Origin: Lysobacter_K koreensis
Lineage (GTDB): Bacteria; Pseudomonadota; Gammaproteobacteria; Xanthomonadales; Xanthomonadaceae
Reading direction: 5' to 3'
Length of the DNA stretch: 64,000 bases
Assembly (NCBI RefSeq): GCF_042677045.1
Contig: NZ_JBHTIH010000007.1
Location: 1 to 64,000 of the forward strand
In this document: one piece after another, positions 1 through 8,500 of the stretch
Layout of the letters: the number at the start of each line of letters is the position of its first letter
Position numbering within the stretch: the stretch's first letter is position 1
Position numbers and translations under genes: made by a program
The notes under the pieces: generated by a model
The model's input: only the letters and a program-made list of their open reading frames with translations
What the model was told of the DNA's origin: nothing
Databases searched by the model: none

Positions 1-36
1 CCGCGTTTCGTACTTGCCACCGAAGTGATCAAGTGA
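1..36 (+). CDS. C-terminal end of an unidentified gene
   Basis: From base 1 the first frame reads eleven codons (ending in FVLATEVIK) and stops at TGA 34-36. The body of the gene lies left of the window, so the product cannot be named. The call rests only on an open frame reaching the window edge and on the absence of another gene up to about position 290. It may be chance. Confidence 0.3.
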   Translation, partial: PRFVLATEVIK

Positions 37-291
37 GCCGCACATCTTACAGCAGATTCCACGTCCGTCAACACCTTGTGAAATCTTTTTCTGCCGCTTC
101 CCGCCGGGCCGATGCATCACCGTGGCGGGGCGCGCATTGTGCACACCTCGATCGGAATTGGGAAGAGCCCAGCGAATGTTTTTTTGGGTCTTGGCAGCGA
201 CTCGACGCATGGACTCGACGCGCGCGCGGCCAGCTTGACTCCGCCAGGGACGTGCTGGATGGTCGACGCCATCACCAATAGGAACATGCCG

Positions 292-738
292 ATGTTGCGA
301 ACTCGCCTGTTGCTCGCGTTTTGCGGCCTGACGTTGGCCGGTTGCGCATCCGGCAATGGCCTGTGGGTGGAGCTCGGCGGCCAGCGCTATGCGGTGGAGG
401 TCGCCGACGACGATGCCGAGCGCGCGCGCGGCTTGATGTTCCGCGATGCCATGCCCGAACGCCACGGCATGCTGTTCATCCATGAACGCCAGGAACCGCA
501 GGCGTACTGGATGAAGAACACGCGCATCGCGCTGGACATCCTGTACTTCGACGAGGCACGCAAGCTGGTGTCGCAGCAGCGCGATGTGCCGCCGTGCTCG
601 GCCGGCGACCGTTGCCCGCCGTATCCCAGCGATGCGCCGGCGCGGTTCGTGCTGGAACTCAACGCCGGCGAAGCGGCGCGACTGGGGCTGAAGAACGGCG
701 CGGAGCTGACGTTCGGACCCGGCATGGCAAGCCCATAA
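292..738 (+). CDS. DUF192 family lipoprotein
   Basis: A protein of about 148 residues. It has a lipoprotein signal peptide with an LAGC lipobox placing the lipidated cysteine near residue 18, followed by a compact DUF192 domain. The family hallmarks are visible: an ERARGLMFR segment, then YWMKNTRIALDILYFD, and a conserved end in which the protein describes its own attachment to a small beta-barrel fold. DUF192 proteins are small secreted or membrane-anchored proteins without an established biochemical activity. I chose ATG 292 because AGGA at 280-283 sits 8 nt before it. The in-frame ATG at 286 is only 2 nt from that AGGA, and the open frame running back to 112 has no signal peptide. The gene stands alone, convergent with the rubredoxin gene. 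Confidence 0.85.
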   Translation: MLRTRLLLAFCGLTLAGCASGNGLWVELGGQRYAVEVADDDAERARGLMFRDAMPERHGMLFIHERQEPQAYWMKNTRIALDILYFDEARKLVSQQRDVPPCSAGDRCPPYPSDAPARFVLELNAGEAARLGLKNGAELTFGPGMASP

Positions 739-766
739 GAGACTGTATCGGGCGAAATAGTCGCTC

Positions 767-958
767 TTACAGCTCCATCATCTCGAAGTCGTCCTTGGTC
801 ACGCCGCAGTCCGGGCAGGTCCAGGTGTCGGGGACGTCGTCCCAGCGCGTGCCGGCGGCGATGCCTTCTTCGGGCAGGCCCTTGGCCTCGTCGTAGATGA
901 AGCCGCAGACCACGCACATCCAGGTGCGATAGGCGGTGATCGTGGCGGTCTCGGACAT
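767..958 (-). CDS. Rubredoxin
   Basis: A 63-residue one-iron electron carrier. Two CxxCG knuckles hold the Fe(Cys)4 centre: C15/C18 in CVVCGF and C48/C51 in CPDCGV. Between them are the family-typical YDEAKG and WxDVPDTWTCP stretches. Rubredoxins of this size shuttle electrons from NAD(P)H rubredoxin reductases to oxygenases or to oxygen-detoxifying enzymes in the cytoplasm. No reductase is encoded in the window, so the partner is unknown. ATG 958 is preferred over an upstream in-frame start at 991 because the extra 11 residues match nothing in the family and would overlap the thiE promoter region. The gene is divergent from thiE-hemL. Confidence 0.95.
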   Translation of the reverse strand: MSETATITAYRTWMCVVCGFIYDEAKGLPEEGIAAGTRWDDVPDTWTCPDCGVTKDDFEMMEL

Positions 959-1026
959 GGGCGGATAATGCGTGGATTGCGGGACGCGCATTGTCCCACC
1001 CCGCCCGCGTCCACGGAAGCCAATAG

Positions 1027-1686
1027 ATGCAGTTGTCGATCAACCCGGACTGGCCGCGGCGTGGCCTTTACGCGATCACCCCCGACGATGCCGACACCAA
1101 GCGATTGCTGGCGCGGGTGGAGACGGTGTTGCGCGCCGGCGCCGCTTGGCTGCAGTACCGCAACAAGCATGCGGACCAAGTGCTCCGCGACCAACAGGCG
1201 CGCGCGCTGCAGCCGCTGTGCCGGTTGCATGGCGTGCCACTGATCATCAACGACGACTGGCGACTCGCCGCGGCGATCGGCGCCGATGGCGCGCACCTGG
1301 GCAAGGACGACGGTGAACTCACGGTGGCGCGCGCGGCACTGGGGCGCGGCGCGCTCATTGGCGCGTCGTGCTACGACGATCTCGCGTTGGCCCAGCGGGC
1401 GGTCGCCGGCGGCGCGAGCTACGTCGCATTTGGGGCGTTTTTCCCCTCAACCACCAAGCCGAGCGCGCGCCGCGCACCGACCGGTGTGCTGCGCGACACC
1501 GCCCAGCTGGGCGTGCCGCGGGTGGCGATCGGTGGCATCACCCCGGACAATGCGCGCTCGCTGGTCGTTGCCGGGGCCGACCTGGTCGCCGTGATCAGCG
1601 GCGTGTTCGACGCGCCCGATCCCGCCGCGGCCACCCGCGCCTACCTCGCCTGTTTCGCAGAACCCACCGAAGAAGACCGCCGATGA
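1027..1686 (+). CDS. thiE: Thiamine phosphate synthase
   Basis: This enzyme joins hydroxymethylpyrimidine diphosphate and thiazole phosphate to make thiamine monophosphate. The 219-residue protein is a TIM barrel with the expected active-site motifs: QYRNK at 43-47, the diphosphate/Mg-binding GADGAHLGKDD around 85-95, an STTK loop near 145, a GGI strand, and VISGVF near 188. Length and motif order are normal for the family. The stop codon overlaps the start of hemL (ATGA at 1683-1686), so the two are probably translated from one message. ThiC, which makes the pyrimidine partner, is encoded in this window at 27.7-29.6 kb under a TPP riboswitch, but I see no such riboswitch upstream of thiE. 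Confidence 0.95.
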   Translation: MQLSINPDWPRRGLYAITPDDADTKRLLARVETVLRAGAAWLQYRNKHADQVLRDQQARALQPLCRLHGVPLIINDDWRLAAAIGADGAHLGKDDGELTVARAALGRGALIGASCYDDLALAQRAVAGGASYVAFGAFFPSTTKPSARRAPTGVLRDTAQLGVPRVAIGGITPDNARSLVVAGADLVAVISGVFDAPDPAAATRAYLACFAEPTEEDRR

Positions 1687-2972
1687 AGACCGACCACTCC
1701 CGCGCCCTATTCGCCCGCGCCTCGCAACTGCTGCCAGGCGGTGTCAATTCGCCGGTGCGCGCGTTCAAGTCGGTGGGCGGCGAACCGTTCTTCGCGCAGC
1801 GCGCGGAAGGCGCGTACCTGTTCGACGTCGACGGCAACCGCTACATCGACTACGTCGGCTCGTGGGGGCCGATGATCGCCGGTCACGCGCATCCGCAGGT
1901 GCTCGAAGCGGTCGCGCGGACGATGCGCGATGGCCTCAGCTTCGGCGTGCCCAATGCGCTGGAAGTGACGATGGCCGAGGCGATCACGTCGATCGTGCCC
2001 AGCTGCGACATGGTGCGGATGGTGAATTCCGGCACCGAGGCGACGCTGTCGGCGATCCGCGTCGCCCGCGGCGCCACCGGCCGCAACCGCATCGTCAAGT
2101 TCGAGGGTTGCTATCACGGTCACGGCGACAGCTTCCTGGTCAAGGCTGGCAGCGGCGCGCTGACGCTGGGCCTGCCGAACTCGCCGGGGGTGCCGGCGGC
2201 GCTCGCCGACCTCACGCTGACGCTGCCGTACAACGACTTCGACGCGGCCACGAAGCTGTTCGACGAGGCCGGCAGCGACATCGCCGGGCTGATCATCGAG
2301 CCGATCGTCGGCAACGCCAACTGCATCCTGCCGCGCGAGGGCTACCTGCAGCACCTGCGCGAGCTGTGCACGCGGCACGGCGCGCTGCTGATCTTCGACG
2401 AAGTGATGACCGGTTTCCGGGTCGCACTCGGCGGCGCGCAGCAGCGCTACGGGATCACGCCCGACCTGAGCACGTTCGGCAAGATCATCGGCGGCGGCAT
2501 GCCGGTCGGCGCGTACGGGGGACGGCGCGACCTGATGTCGCAGGTGGCGCCGAGCGGGCCGATCTACCAGGCCGGCACGCTGAGCGGCAACCCGGTGGCG
2601 ATGGCGGCCGGGCTGGCGACGCTCGAGCTGATCCGCGCGCCCGGCTTCCACGACGCCCTGGAACGCAACACGCACGCGCTGTGCGACGGCCTCGAGGCCG
2701 CGGCGCGCGAGGCAGGCGTCGCCTTCCACACCACGCGCGCGCCGGGCATGTTCGGGCTGTATTTCCGCGAAGGGCCTGTGGAGACGTTCGCCGAGGCGAT
2801 GGCATCGGACACGGCGCGCTTCAACCGCTTTTTCCACGCGATGCGCGAGCGCGGCGTGTACTTCGCGCCGTCGGCGTTCGAGGCCGGGTTCATGTCGAGC
2901 GCGCATGGCGAGGCCGAGATCGCAGCGACCGTGGCGGCGGCGTGCGAGGCGTTCGTGATCGCGAAAGGCTAA
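1683..2972 (+). CDS. hemL: Glutamate-1-semialdehyde 2,1-aminomutase
   Basis: A PLP enzyme that converts glutamate-1-semialdehyde to 5-aminolevulinate in the C5 route of haem synthesis. The 429-residue length is standard. Visible hallmarks are LPGGVNSPVRAF near the N-terminus, the NSGTEATLSAIR cofactor-binding segment, the YHGH motif, DEVMTGFR, and the Schiff-base lysine K267 in FGKIIGGGMPVG. ATG 1683 overlaps the thiE stop, and an N-terminus at MKTDHSRALF matches where the family begins. The longer open frame back to 1368 is only read-through of another frame. A CCCTCTCCCG palindrome about 20 nt after the stop may end transcription between hemL and the convergent argD. Confidence 0.97.
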   Translation: MKTDHSRALFARASQLLPGGVNSPVRAFKSVGGEPFFAQRAEGAYLFDVDGNRYIDYVGSWGPMIAGHAHPQVLEAVARTMRDGLSFGVPNALEVTMAEAITSIVPSCDMVRMVNSGTEATLSAIRVARGATGRNRIVKFEGCYHGHGDSFLVKAGSGALTLGLPNSPGVPAALADLTLTLPYNDFDAATKLFDEAGSDIAGLIIEPIVGNANCILPREGYLQHLRELCTRHGALLIFDEVMTGFRVALGGAQQRYGITPDLSTFGKIIGGGMPVGAYGGRRDLMSQVAPSGPIYQAGTLSGNPVAMAAGLATLELIRAPGFHDALERNTHALCDGLEAAAREAGVAFHTTRAPGMFGLYFREGPVETFAEAMASDTARFNRFFHAMRERGVYFAPSAFEAGFMSSAHGEAEIAATVAAACEAFVIAKG

Positions 2973-2982
2973 GCAGGAGCGC

Positions 2983-3017
2983 CCTCACCCCAACCCTCTC
3001 CCGCTAACGGGAGAGGG
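2983..3017. repeat. REP-like palindrome between hemL and argD
   Basis: CCTCACCCCAACC is followed by a perfect 10-bp stem (CCCTCTCCCG at 2994-3003, CGGGAGAGGG at 3008-3017) with a CTAA loop. Further copies of the same element occur near 31.7, 31.86, 35.1, 35.2 and 59.95 kb. There is no T-run, so any terminator role would depend on the hairpin alone. Confidence 0.8.
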
Positions 3018-3031
3018 AGCCTGAAAACTGA

Positions 3032-4258
3032 TCAGCCGCGTTTGAACTCCAGCAACGCCGCGCGCAACCGCGCCAGGCCCTCGGCCACGTCGGCGTCGGA
3101 AATGTTCAGCGCCGGCACGAAGCGCAACACATCGGGGCCGGCCTGCAGCAGCAGCAGCCCGTGCTCGATGCAGCGATCGAGGATCTCGCCAGCCTTGCCC
3201 GCGTGCGCCTCACGCAGCTGCGCGCCGAGCATCAGGCCGCGGCCGCGGATCTGCGCAAACAGGCCGAACTCGGCATCCAACGCGGCCAGCGCGTCGCGGA
3301 TTACCTGCGCCTGCCGGGTCACGTTCGCGAGCAAGGCGGCTGACGACAACTCCTTCAACGCGGCGCCGGCGACCGCGGCGGCGAGCGGGTTGCCGCCGAA
3401 CGTGGTGCCGTGCGCGCCGAACTGCATCGCCTGCGCGGCCTGCTCCCCGACCAGCATCGCGCCGATCGGGAAGCCGCTGCCGAGCGCCTTGGCCAGCGTC
3501 ACCACATCGGGCGTGACGCCGTAGCCGTGGCAGGCGAACAGGTGGCCGGTGCGGCCCATGCCGCACTGGATTTCGTCGAGCACCAGCAACGCGCCGTGGC
3601 GATCGCACAGCGCACGCAAGCCGTGCACGAACTCCTCGCTGGCCGGGGTGACGCCGCCCTCGCCCTGCACCGGTTCGACCAGCACCGCGCAGACGTCGCC
3701 GGCGGCCATCGCCGCCTCGGCCGCGGCCAGATCGTTGAAATCGCTGTAGCGGAAGCCTGGCGGCAGCGGCTCGAAACCCTCGTGGTACTTCGGTTGCGCG
3801 GTCGCGGTGACCGCGGCCAGGGTGCGGCCGTGGAAGCTGCCGCGGAAGCTGAGGATCACGCGGCGCTCGGGCGCGCGACCCTGCGCGGTCGCCCACTTGC
3901 GCGCGAGCTTGATCGCGGCCTCGTTGGCCTCGGCGCCGGAATTGCAGAAGAACACGCGCTGCGCGAAGCGCGAGGCCTCGACCAGCGCCTCGGCCAGCCG
4001 CAGCGGCGGCTCGCTGATGAACACGTTGCTGGTGTGCCAGAGCCTGCCGGCCTGAGCGGTCAGCGCGGCGATCAGCGCCGGGTGCGCGTGGCCGAGCGCG
4101 TTGACCGCGATGCCGGCACCGAAGTCGACGTACTCGCGACCGTCGCGATCCCATACCCGCGCGCCCTGGCCGCGATCGAGCACGATCCGGCGCGGCCGGT
4201 AGACCGGCAGGTAGTAGCGTTCGGACAGCGCGTACAGCGAATCGGTGTTGTCGTTCAT
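3032..4258 (-). CDS. argD: Acetylornithine/succinyldiaminopimelate aminotransferase
   Basis: A class III PLP aminotransferase of 408 residues that transaminates N-acetylornithine in arginine synthesis; family members often also act on succinyl-diaminopimelate for lysine. Seen in the sequence: NSGAEANEAAIKLAR near 107, FHGRT near 142, LDEIQCGMGRTG near 228 with the PLP-pyridine aspartate, and TLAKALGSGFP with Schiff-base K257. Length and the short N-terminal arm fit ArgD rather than GABA or ornithine aminotransferases, but paralogues such as AstC are close, so the exact acyl substrate is inferred. The gene is convergent with hemL and stands alone on its strand. Confidence 0.88.
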   Translation of the reverse strand: MNDNTDSLYALSERYYLPVYRPRRIVLDRGQGARVWDRDGREYVDFGAGIAVNALGHAHPALIAALTAQAGRLWHTSNVFISEPPLRLAEALVEASRFAQRVFFCNSGAEANEAAIKLARKWATAQGRAPERRVILSFRGSFHGRTLAAVTATAQPKYHEGFEPLPPGFRYSDFNDLAAAEAAMAAGDVCAVLVEPVQGEGGVTPASEEFVHGLRALCDRHGALLVLDEIQCGMGRTGHLFACHGYGVTPDVVTLAKALGSGFPIGAMLVGEQAAQAMQFGAHGTTFGGNPLAAAVAGAALKELSSAALLANVTRQAQVIRDALAALDAEFGLFAQIRGRGLMLGAQLREAHAGKAGEILDRCIEHGLLLLQAGPDVLRFVPALNISDADVAEGLARLRAALLEFKRG

Positions 4259-4325
4259 GGCGATGGCAGCAGGAGCGGACGGCGATTATCGCGCAAGCGC
4301 TCGCGCCGTTCTCTCCCGCCGCTTG

Positions 4326-4745
4326 TCACCACTGGCCGGTGTTGGGCATCGACACCCACGGCTCGCGCGGCGGCAGCGACGCGCCCTTCTGCAGCAGCTC
4401 GATCGAGATGCCATCGGGCGAGCGCACGAACGCCATGTGGCCGTCGCGCGGCGGTCGGTTGATCGTGATCCCCAGTGTCTGCAGGTGCGCGCAGGTGGCG
4501 TGGATGTCGTCGACCGCGAACGCGAGGTGGCCGAAGTTGCGCGCGCTCGCGTACACCTCGTCGTCGTAGTTCCAGGTCAGCTCGATCTCGGCCTCGGGGT
4601 TCTCCGGCGCGCCGAGGTAGACCAAGGTAAAGCGGCCTTGCGGGTGGTCGCGGCGGCGTGTCTCGAGCAGGCCCAGGCCATCGCGGAAGAACGCCAGCGA
4701 GGCGTCGAGGTCGCGCACCCGGACCATCGCGTGCAAATACTTCAT
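4326..4745 (-). CDS. gloA: Glyoxalase I / VOC family (lactoylglutathione lyase-like)
   Basis: A 139-residue vicinal oxygen chelate protein. It has two beta-alpha-beta-beta-beta repeats. The first begins MKYLHAMVRVRDLDASLAFF, and the second carries HLAFAVDDI and ends with FVRSPDGISIELLQ. Metal-ligand positions expected in glyoxalase I are present: H near the start, E in the EIELTWN strand, H in GHLAFAV and E in ISIELL. The enzyme would isomerise the methylglyoxal-glutathione hemithioacetal to lactoylglutathione. Its ATG overlaps the stop of the upstream SDR gene (4742-4745), implying translational coupling. The longer minus-strand frame to 5384 is out of frame with the SDR and is a shadow. Confidence 0.9.
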   Translation of the reverse strand: MKYLHAMVRVRDLDASLAFFRDGLGLLETRRRDHPQGRFTLVYLGAPENPEAEIELTWNYDDEVYASARNFGHLAFAVDDIHATCAHLQTLGITINRPPRDGHMAFVRSPDGISIELLQKGASLPPREPWVSMPNTGQW

Positions 4746-5587
4746 CGGTGCTTCTTCGGCAGTTGCGAATCGGTAAGGAACAGGTCCGGCAGCAGGTGCT
4801 GCGTCGGGTCGACCGCGTACTGCGCGAAGTCGTTGACGCCGGCGGCGAACAGCACGTCGTCGTCGATCAGGAAGTGGCCGTGGAAGCCGTCCGACGACCG
4901 CACCAGGATCGCGTGCGCGGCGTCGGCGACGATCTCCGGGGTGCGGCACTGCGCCGCCTCGACCCCGGGGATCATGTTGATCGCGTCGGTGGCGATCACC
5001 GTGCGCGGCCACAGCGCGTTGACCGCGACCCCTTGCGGGCCGAACTCGGCAGCCAGGCCCAGGGTCACGAAGCTCATGCCCATCTTGGCCAGGGTGTAGG
5101 CGGTATGCGGCGCCCACCATTTCGGGTCGAGGTTCAGCGGCGGCGCCAGCGACAGGATGTGCGGGTTCGGCGCCTGCAGCAGGTACGGCAGGCACGCCTG
5201 CGCGCACAGGAAGCTGCCGCGCGCGTTGACCTGCTGCATCAGGTCGTAGCGCTTCATCGGCGTCTCGAGCGTGGGCTTGAGCCAGATCGCGCTGGCGTTG
5301 TTCACCAGGATGTCGATGCCACCGAACATGTCGACGGTAGCGGCGACCGCGGCGCGCACTTCCTCTTCCTCGCGGATGTCGCATTTCAACGGCAGCGCGC
5401 GCCCGCTGGCAGCCTCGACCTCGGCGGCGACGGAGTGGATGGTGCCCGGCAGCTTGGGGTTGGCGACCGCCGACTTGGAGGCGATCGCGATGTTGGCGCC
5501 GTCGCGGGCGGCGCGCAGCGCGATCGCGCGGCCGATACCGCGCGAGGCGCCGGTGATGAACAGGGTCTTGCCCGACAGCGTGTTCAT
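4742..5587 (-). CDS. Short-chain dehydrogenase/reductase, HSDL2-like
   Basis: A 281-residue Rossmann-fold oxidoreductase. Visible are the TGASRGIG dinucleotide-binding turn near the N-terminus, NNAS after the fourth strand, and an active-site YTLAK (Tyr-x-x-x-Lys). The LAPPLNLDPKWW and TAYTLAKMGMS segments resemble the hydroxysteroid dehydrogenase-like 2 subgroup, whose bacterial substrates are unknown. The start at 5587 follows a good GGAG site; an upstream in-frame start at 5638 would add 17 residues with no family match. The gene overlaps gloA by 4 nt, so the pair probably works as an operon dealing with reactive carbonyls; that role is inferred only from context. Confidence 0.88.
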   Translation of the reverse strand: MNTLSGKTLFITGASRGIGRAIALRAARDGANIAIASKSAVANPKLPGTIHSVAAEVEAASGRALPLKCDIREEEEVRAAVAATVDMFGGIDILVNNASAIWLKPTLETPMKRYDLMQQVNARGSFLCAQACLPYLLQAPNPHILSLAPPLNLDPKWWAPHTAYTLAKMGMSFVTLGLAAEFGPQGVAVNALWPRTVIATDAINMIPGVEAAQCRTPEIVADAAHAILVRSSDGFHGHFLIDDDVLFAAGVNDFAQYAVDPTQHLLPDLFLTDSQLPKKHR

Positions 5588-5612
5588 GGAGTTCTCCTCG
5601 GCGAAGGCCGAT

Positions 5613-6272
5613 TCAGGGCTTGGGACCCTGGCCTTCATTGTCCTCCCACTTCAGCAAGCGGCGCGTTATGAAGCGGTAGACCGGCTTGCCAGTCGCGAAC
5701 CACGCCTCGCGCAGCCACGAGTGGCGCTTGAGCACGCGCCGCTCCACCGGCGTGATCGCATCGGGACAGTAGGTGCGCTTGTGCTTGAGCAGGTGGCGCA
5801 GGTCCTCGCGCGCGAGCAGGCGCATCCAGCGCGAGCGCGGATCGCCGCGGGTGGCGAGCTGGAAGTCGATGATCGCCGGCGTGCCGTCCTCGAGCACCAG
5901 CCAGTTGGCCTCCTTGGCCAGGTCGTTGTGGGCCAGCCCGCGCCGATGCAATCGCTGCAGCAGCCGGCGCGCCTGTTGGAAGTACGCCAGGTCATCGCGC
6001 GGCGGTCGCTGGTACATCGCCGCGCCTGCCATATAGCTGCGATCGAGGCGGCGGCCGTCCCAGCGCAGCAACTGCGGCGTCGCGGGGAGGCCATCGACGC
6101 GCTGCAGCGCGCGCGCCTCGCGCCGCGCCAGGTACCACGCCGGCAGGCGCAGCCACAGCGGAACGTGGACCAGGTCGCGGCGCACGAACAGGCCGCTGGC
6201 GTCGCGCATCAGGGCGATGCGGCCGAAACTGTCGGCCTTGAGCGCGGAAACTTCGGTGGCGTCGGAATGCAT
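5613..6272 (-). CDS. RIO/Kdo-kinase-like protein kinase
   Basis: A 219-residue protein with a minimal kinase fold. The catalytic loop reads GLAHNDLAKEANWLV, with HND at 115-117 (HRD-like) and the metal-binding asparagine at 123. The second metal site is IIDFQLA with D136, a DFG equivalent. The N-terminal lobe is short and no glycine-rich loop is obvious, which is usual in RIO-like, Kdo-kinase-like and lipopolysaccharide kinase families. The substrate is unknown. ATG 6272 starts directly before recognisable kinase sequence; the open frame further upstream runs under the start of the divergent dedA fusion and was excluded. The gene lies 25 nt upstream of the SDR start and may share its message. 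Confidence 0.75.
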   Translation of the reverse strand: MHSDATEVSALKADSFGRIALMRDASGLFVRRDLVHVPLWLRLPAWYLARREARALQRVDGLPATPQLLRWDGRRLDRSYMAGAAMYQRPPRDDLAYFQQARRLLQRLHRRGLAHNDLAKEANWLVLEDGTPAIIDFQLATRGDPRSRWMRLLAREDLRHLLKHKRTYCPDAITPVERRVLKRHSWLREAWFATGKPVYRFITRRLLKWEDNEGQGPKP

Positions 6273-6384
6273 CGCGGCAGTGTACGCAAGCGCGGTCTCG
6301 TACCAAGCGCCCTCGTGCGACACGCGCCACCGTATGCCGTGAGTACTGGACCGGAAGGTCGCATCGCGCTGCCATAATCGGCCG

Positions 6385-8391
6385 ATGGAAACCGCCTGGC
6401 TGCAAACCGCGACCGAATGGATCAGTGCCCATCCGCTCGCGGCCGGCGGCCTGGCGTTCGCGATCGCGTTCTGCGATGCGCTGGTGATCGTCGGCATCGT
6501 GGTACCGGCGCTGCCGCTGCTGATCGCGATCGGCGTGATGGTCGGGCTGGGCCACATCAACGGGCCGTACGCGGTGGTCTGCGCGGGCCTGGGCGCGTTC
6601 TGCGGCGACGCGTTGAGCTACTGGATCGGCCGGCGCTGGGGCCTGCAGCTCCGGCAGCGCTGGCCGTTCTCGCGGTACCCGCAGTGGCTGGACCAGGGCG
6701 AGGCGATGTTCCGCCGCCACGGCGCCAAGAGCATCTTCACCGCGCGCTTCGTCGGCGCGGTGCGGCCGTTCGTGCCGGCGATCGCCGGGATGCTGCACAT
6801 GCCGCTGCGGCGCTACCTGCTGCCCAGCGCGGTCGCATCGCTGGTCTGGGCGGCGTTGTTCCTGGCCCCGGGCTGGGTGCTGGGCGCGTCCTACGACGCG
6901 GTGGCCGCGGTCGCCGACCGCCTGGCGCTGGTACTGCTGTCGTTGCTGGCCGCGATCGGGCTGGTCTGGGCCGGGGTGCTGTACACGTGGCGCTGGTTCG
7001 CCGCGCACGCTGACACCCTGCTCGCGCGCGCGCTCGGCTGGACCCGCGCGCATCCGCGACTAGGCCGCTACGCCGCGGCGCTGATCGACCCGAACCGTCC
7101 CGAATCGGCCTCGCTGGTGATGCTGGCTATGTGCCTGCTGGCGATCAGCTGGGCGTGGTTCACGCTGCTCGCGACGCTGCTGGCCAGCGGTGGCCCGCTG
7201 GCGATCGACCACCGCATCCACGACTTCATGTGGGGCCTGCGCAACCCGCTCGCCGACCGCCTGATGGCGGCGCTGGCCAGCCTCGGCGACGTCGCGGTGC
7301 TCGGCCCGGCGGCCGCGGTCGCGCTGGGCTACCTGCTGTGGCGGCGGCGCTGGATGGCGGCGGCGCACTGGCTGGCGGCGCTGGTGTTCGGGCTGGCGCT
7401 GACCGCGTTGCTGGAGGCGGCGATCGACATGCCGCGGCCGCCGACCGCGCCGGCCGGCTTCGGCTTCCCGTCGGTCGCGGTGACGATGACCACGATCACG
7501 TTCGGCTTCTTCGCGGTGCTGATCGCGCGCGAGTTGCCCGGGCGCACCCGCGTGTGGCCGTACCTGCTGGCCGGCGTGGTGACCACCCTGGTCGGCTTCG
7601 CGCGCCTGTACCTGGGCGCGCACTGGCCCAGCGACCTGGTCGGCGGCACGTTGTTCGGTTTTCTATGGCTGCTGGTGCTGGGCATCGCCTACCGGCGCCA
7701 CGTCGCGCGCTCGTTCTGGATGCGGCCGCTGGCGTGGCTGTTCTACGGCACGTTCGCCGCCGCGGCGCTGTGGCATGCGCCCCGCGCGGTCGACCCGCTG
7801 CTGGCGAAGTTCACCTCGACCCCAACCACCACCGTGCTCGCGCAGCACGACTGGTGGACGCGCGACTGGGCCACGTTGCCCGAGCAGCGCAACGAGACCG
7901 ACGCGCGCCGGCGCTGGCCGCTGGACGTGCAGGTCGCCGGGCCGCTGGCGCCGCTGCAGGCCGCGCTGCTCGCGCAGGGCTGGCGGGTGCAGCCGCAGGC
8001 CGGCTGGGTCAAGACGATCGGCCTGCTCGACGACGACACCGCGCTGCGCGCCCAACCGGTGCTGCCGGCCACGCTCGACGCGCAGGCCGAAACCTTGCTA
8101 CTGCTGCACGACGGCGAGCGCCCCGACGAGCAGCACGCGCTGCGCCTGTGGCCCGCGCCGGCCGCGCTCACCGACGGCGTGCCGCTGTGGCTGGGCAGCA
8201 CCCAGACCTTGCGCGCGAAGCGGCTGCTCGGCGTGGCGACGCTGTGGTTGCCCGAGCCCGACACCGGCCACGCGCACGCCGCGCTGGCCTCGGCGGTGCG
8301 CGGGTTCGAGCACATCGAAAGCCCGCATCCACGCAACGGCATGCCTGTGCTGCGGCTGCGCACGACCGGCGCCGGAACGCCGACGCCGTAA
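6385..8391 (+). CDS. DedA / PAP2 / LssY-C fusion membrane protein
   Basis: A 668-residue multidomain membrane protein. Residues 1-200 form a DedA/SNARE-associated domain with the conserved FLGD-like segment (FCGDALSYWIGRRWG) and the FTARFVGAVRPFVPAIAG motif; DedA proteins are linked to undecaprenyl-phosphate and lipid flipping. Residues about 225-430 form a PAP2 phosphatase fold with six hydrophobic helices. Residues about 480-660 form a soluble LssY C-terminal domain. The PAP2 part is odd. Motif 3 is intact (RLYLGAHWPSD, with H413 and D417). Motif 1 reads E-x6-RP instead of K-x6-RP near residue 351, and motif 2 reads PSVAV instead of PSGH near 362. Hydrolysis may therefore be weak or lost. 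The gene is divergent from the kinase gene, with a CATAAT hexamer 6 nt before the ATG. Confidence 0.9.
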   Translation: METAWLQTATEWISAHPLAAGGLAFAIAFCDALVIVGIVVPALPLLIAIGVMVGLGHINGPYAVVCAGLGAFCGDALSYWIGRRWGLQLRQRWPFSRYPQWLDQGEAMFRRHGAKSIFTARFVGAVRPFVPAIAGMLHMPLRRYLLPSAVASLVWAALFLAPGWVLGASYDAVAAVADRLALVLLSLLAAIGLVWAGVLYTWRWFAAHADTLLARALGWTRAHPRLGRYAAALIDPNRPESASLVMLAMCLLAISWAWFTLLATLLASGGPLAIDHRIHDFMWGLRNPLADRLMAALASLGDVAVLGPAAAVALGYLLWRRRWMAAAHWLAALVFGLALTALLEAAIDMPRPPTAPAGFGFPSVAVTMTTITFGFFAVLIARELPGRTRVWPYLLAGVVTTLVGFARLYLGAHWPSDLVGGTLFGFLWLLVLGIAYRRHVARSFWMRPLAWLFYGTFAAAALWHAPRAVDPLLAKFTSTPTTTVLAQHDWWTRDWATLPEQRNETDARRRWPLDVQVAGPLAPLQAALLAQGWRVQPQAGWVKTIGLLDDDTALRAQPVLPATLDAQAETLLLLHDGERPDEQHALRLWPAPAALTDGVPLWLGSTQTLRAKRLLGVATLWLPEPDTGHAHAALASAVRGFEHIESPHPRNGMPVLRLRTTGAGTPTP

Positions 8392-8400
8392 AAGGTTCCT

Positions 8401-8466
8401 GTAGTGCCGAGCCTTGCTCGGCACGCTTTCGGTGCGGGCAAGCGCGTGCCGAGCAAGGCTCGGCAC
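8401..8466. repeat. Inverted pair of GTAG-headed palindromes
   Basis: GTAG at 8401 heads the palindrome TGCCGAGCCTTGCTCGGCA. The same palindrome recurs in reverse orientation at 8446-8466. The pair lies 9 nt after the stop of the dedA fusion and before the convergent Lon-N gene. The layout is that of Stenotrophomonas/Xanthomonas REP doublets. Confidence 0.85.
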
Positions 8467-8500
8467 CGCACCGCACCGCACCGCCACCAAGGCAACAGCA

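Noticed and set aside
112..291. N-terminal extension of the DUF192 protein to 208 residues
   Set aside because: It would bury the lipoprotein signal peptide in the middle of the protein; ATG 292 has a proper ribosome site.
1707..2906. 399-codon open frame on the minus strand
   Set aside because: Exactly opposite hemL, with low-complexity Arg/Ala/His composition.
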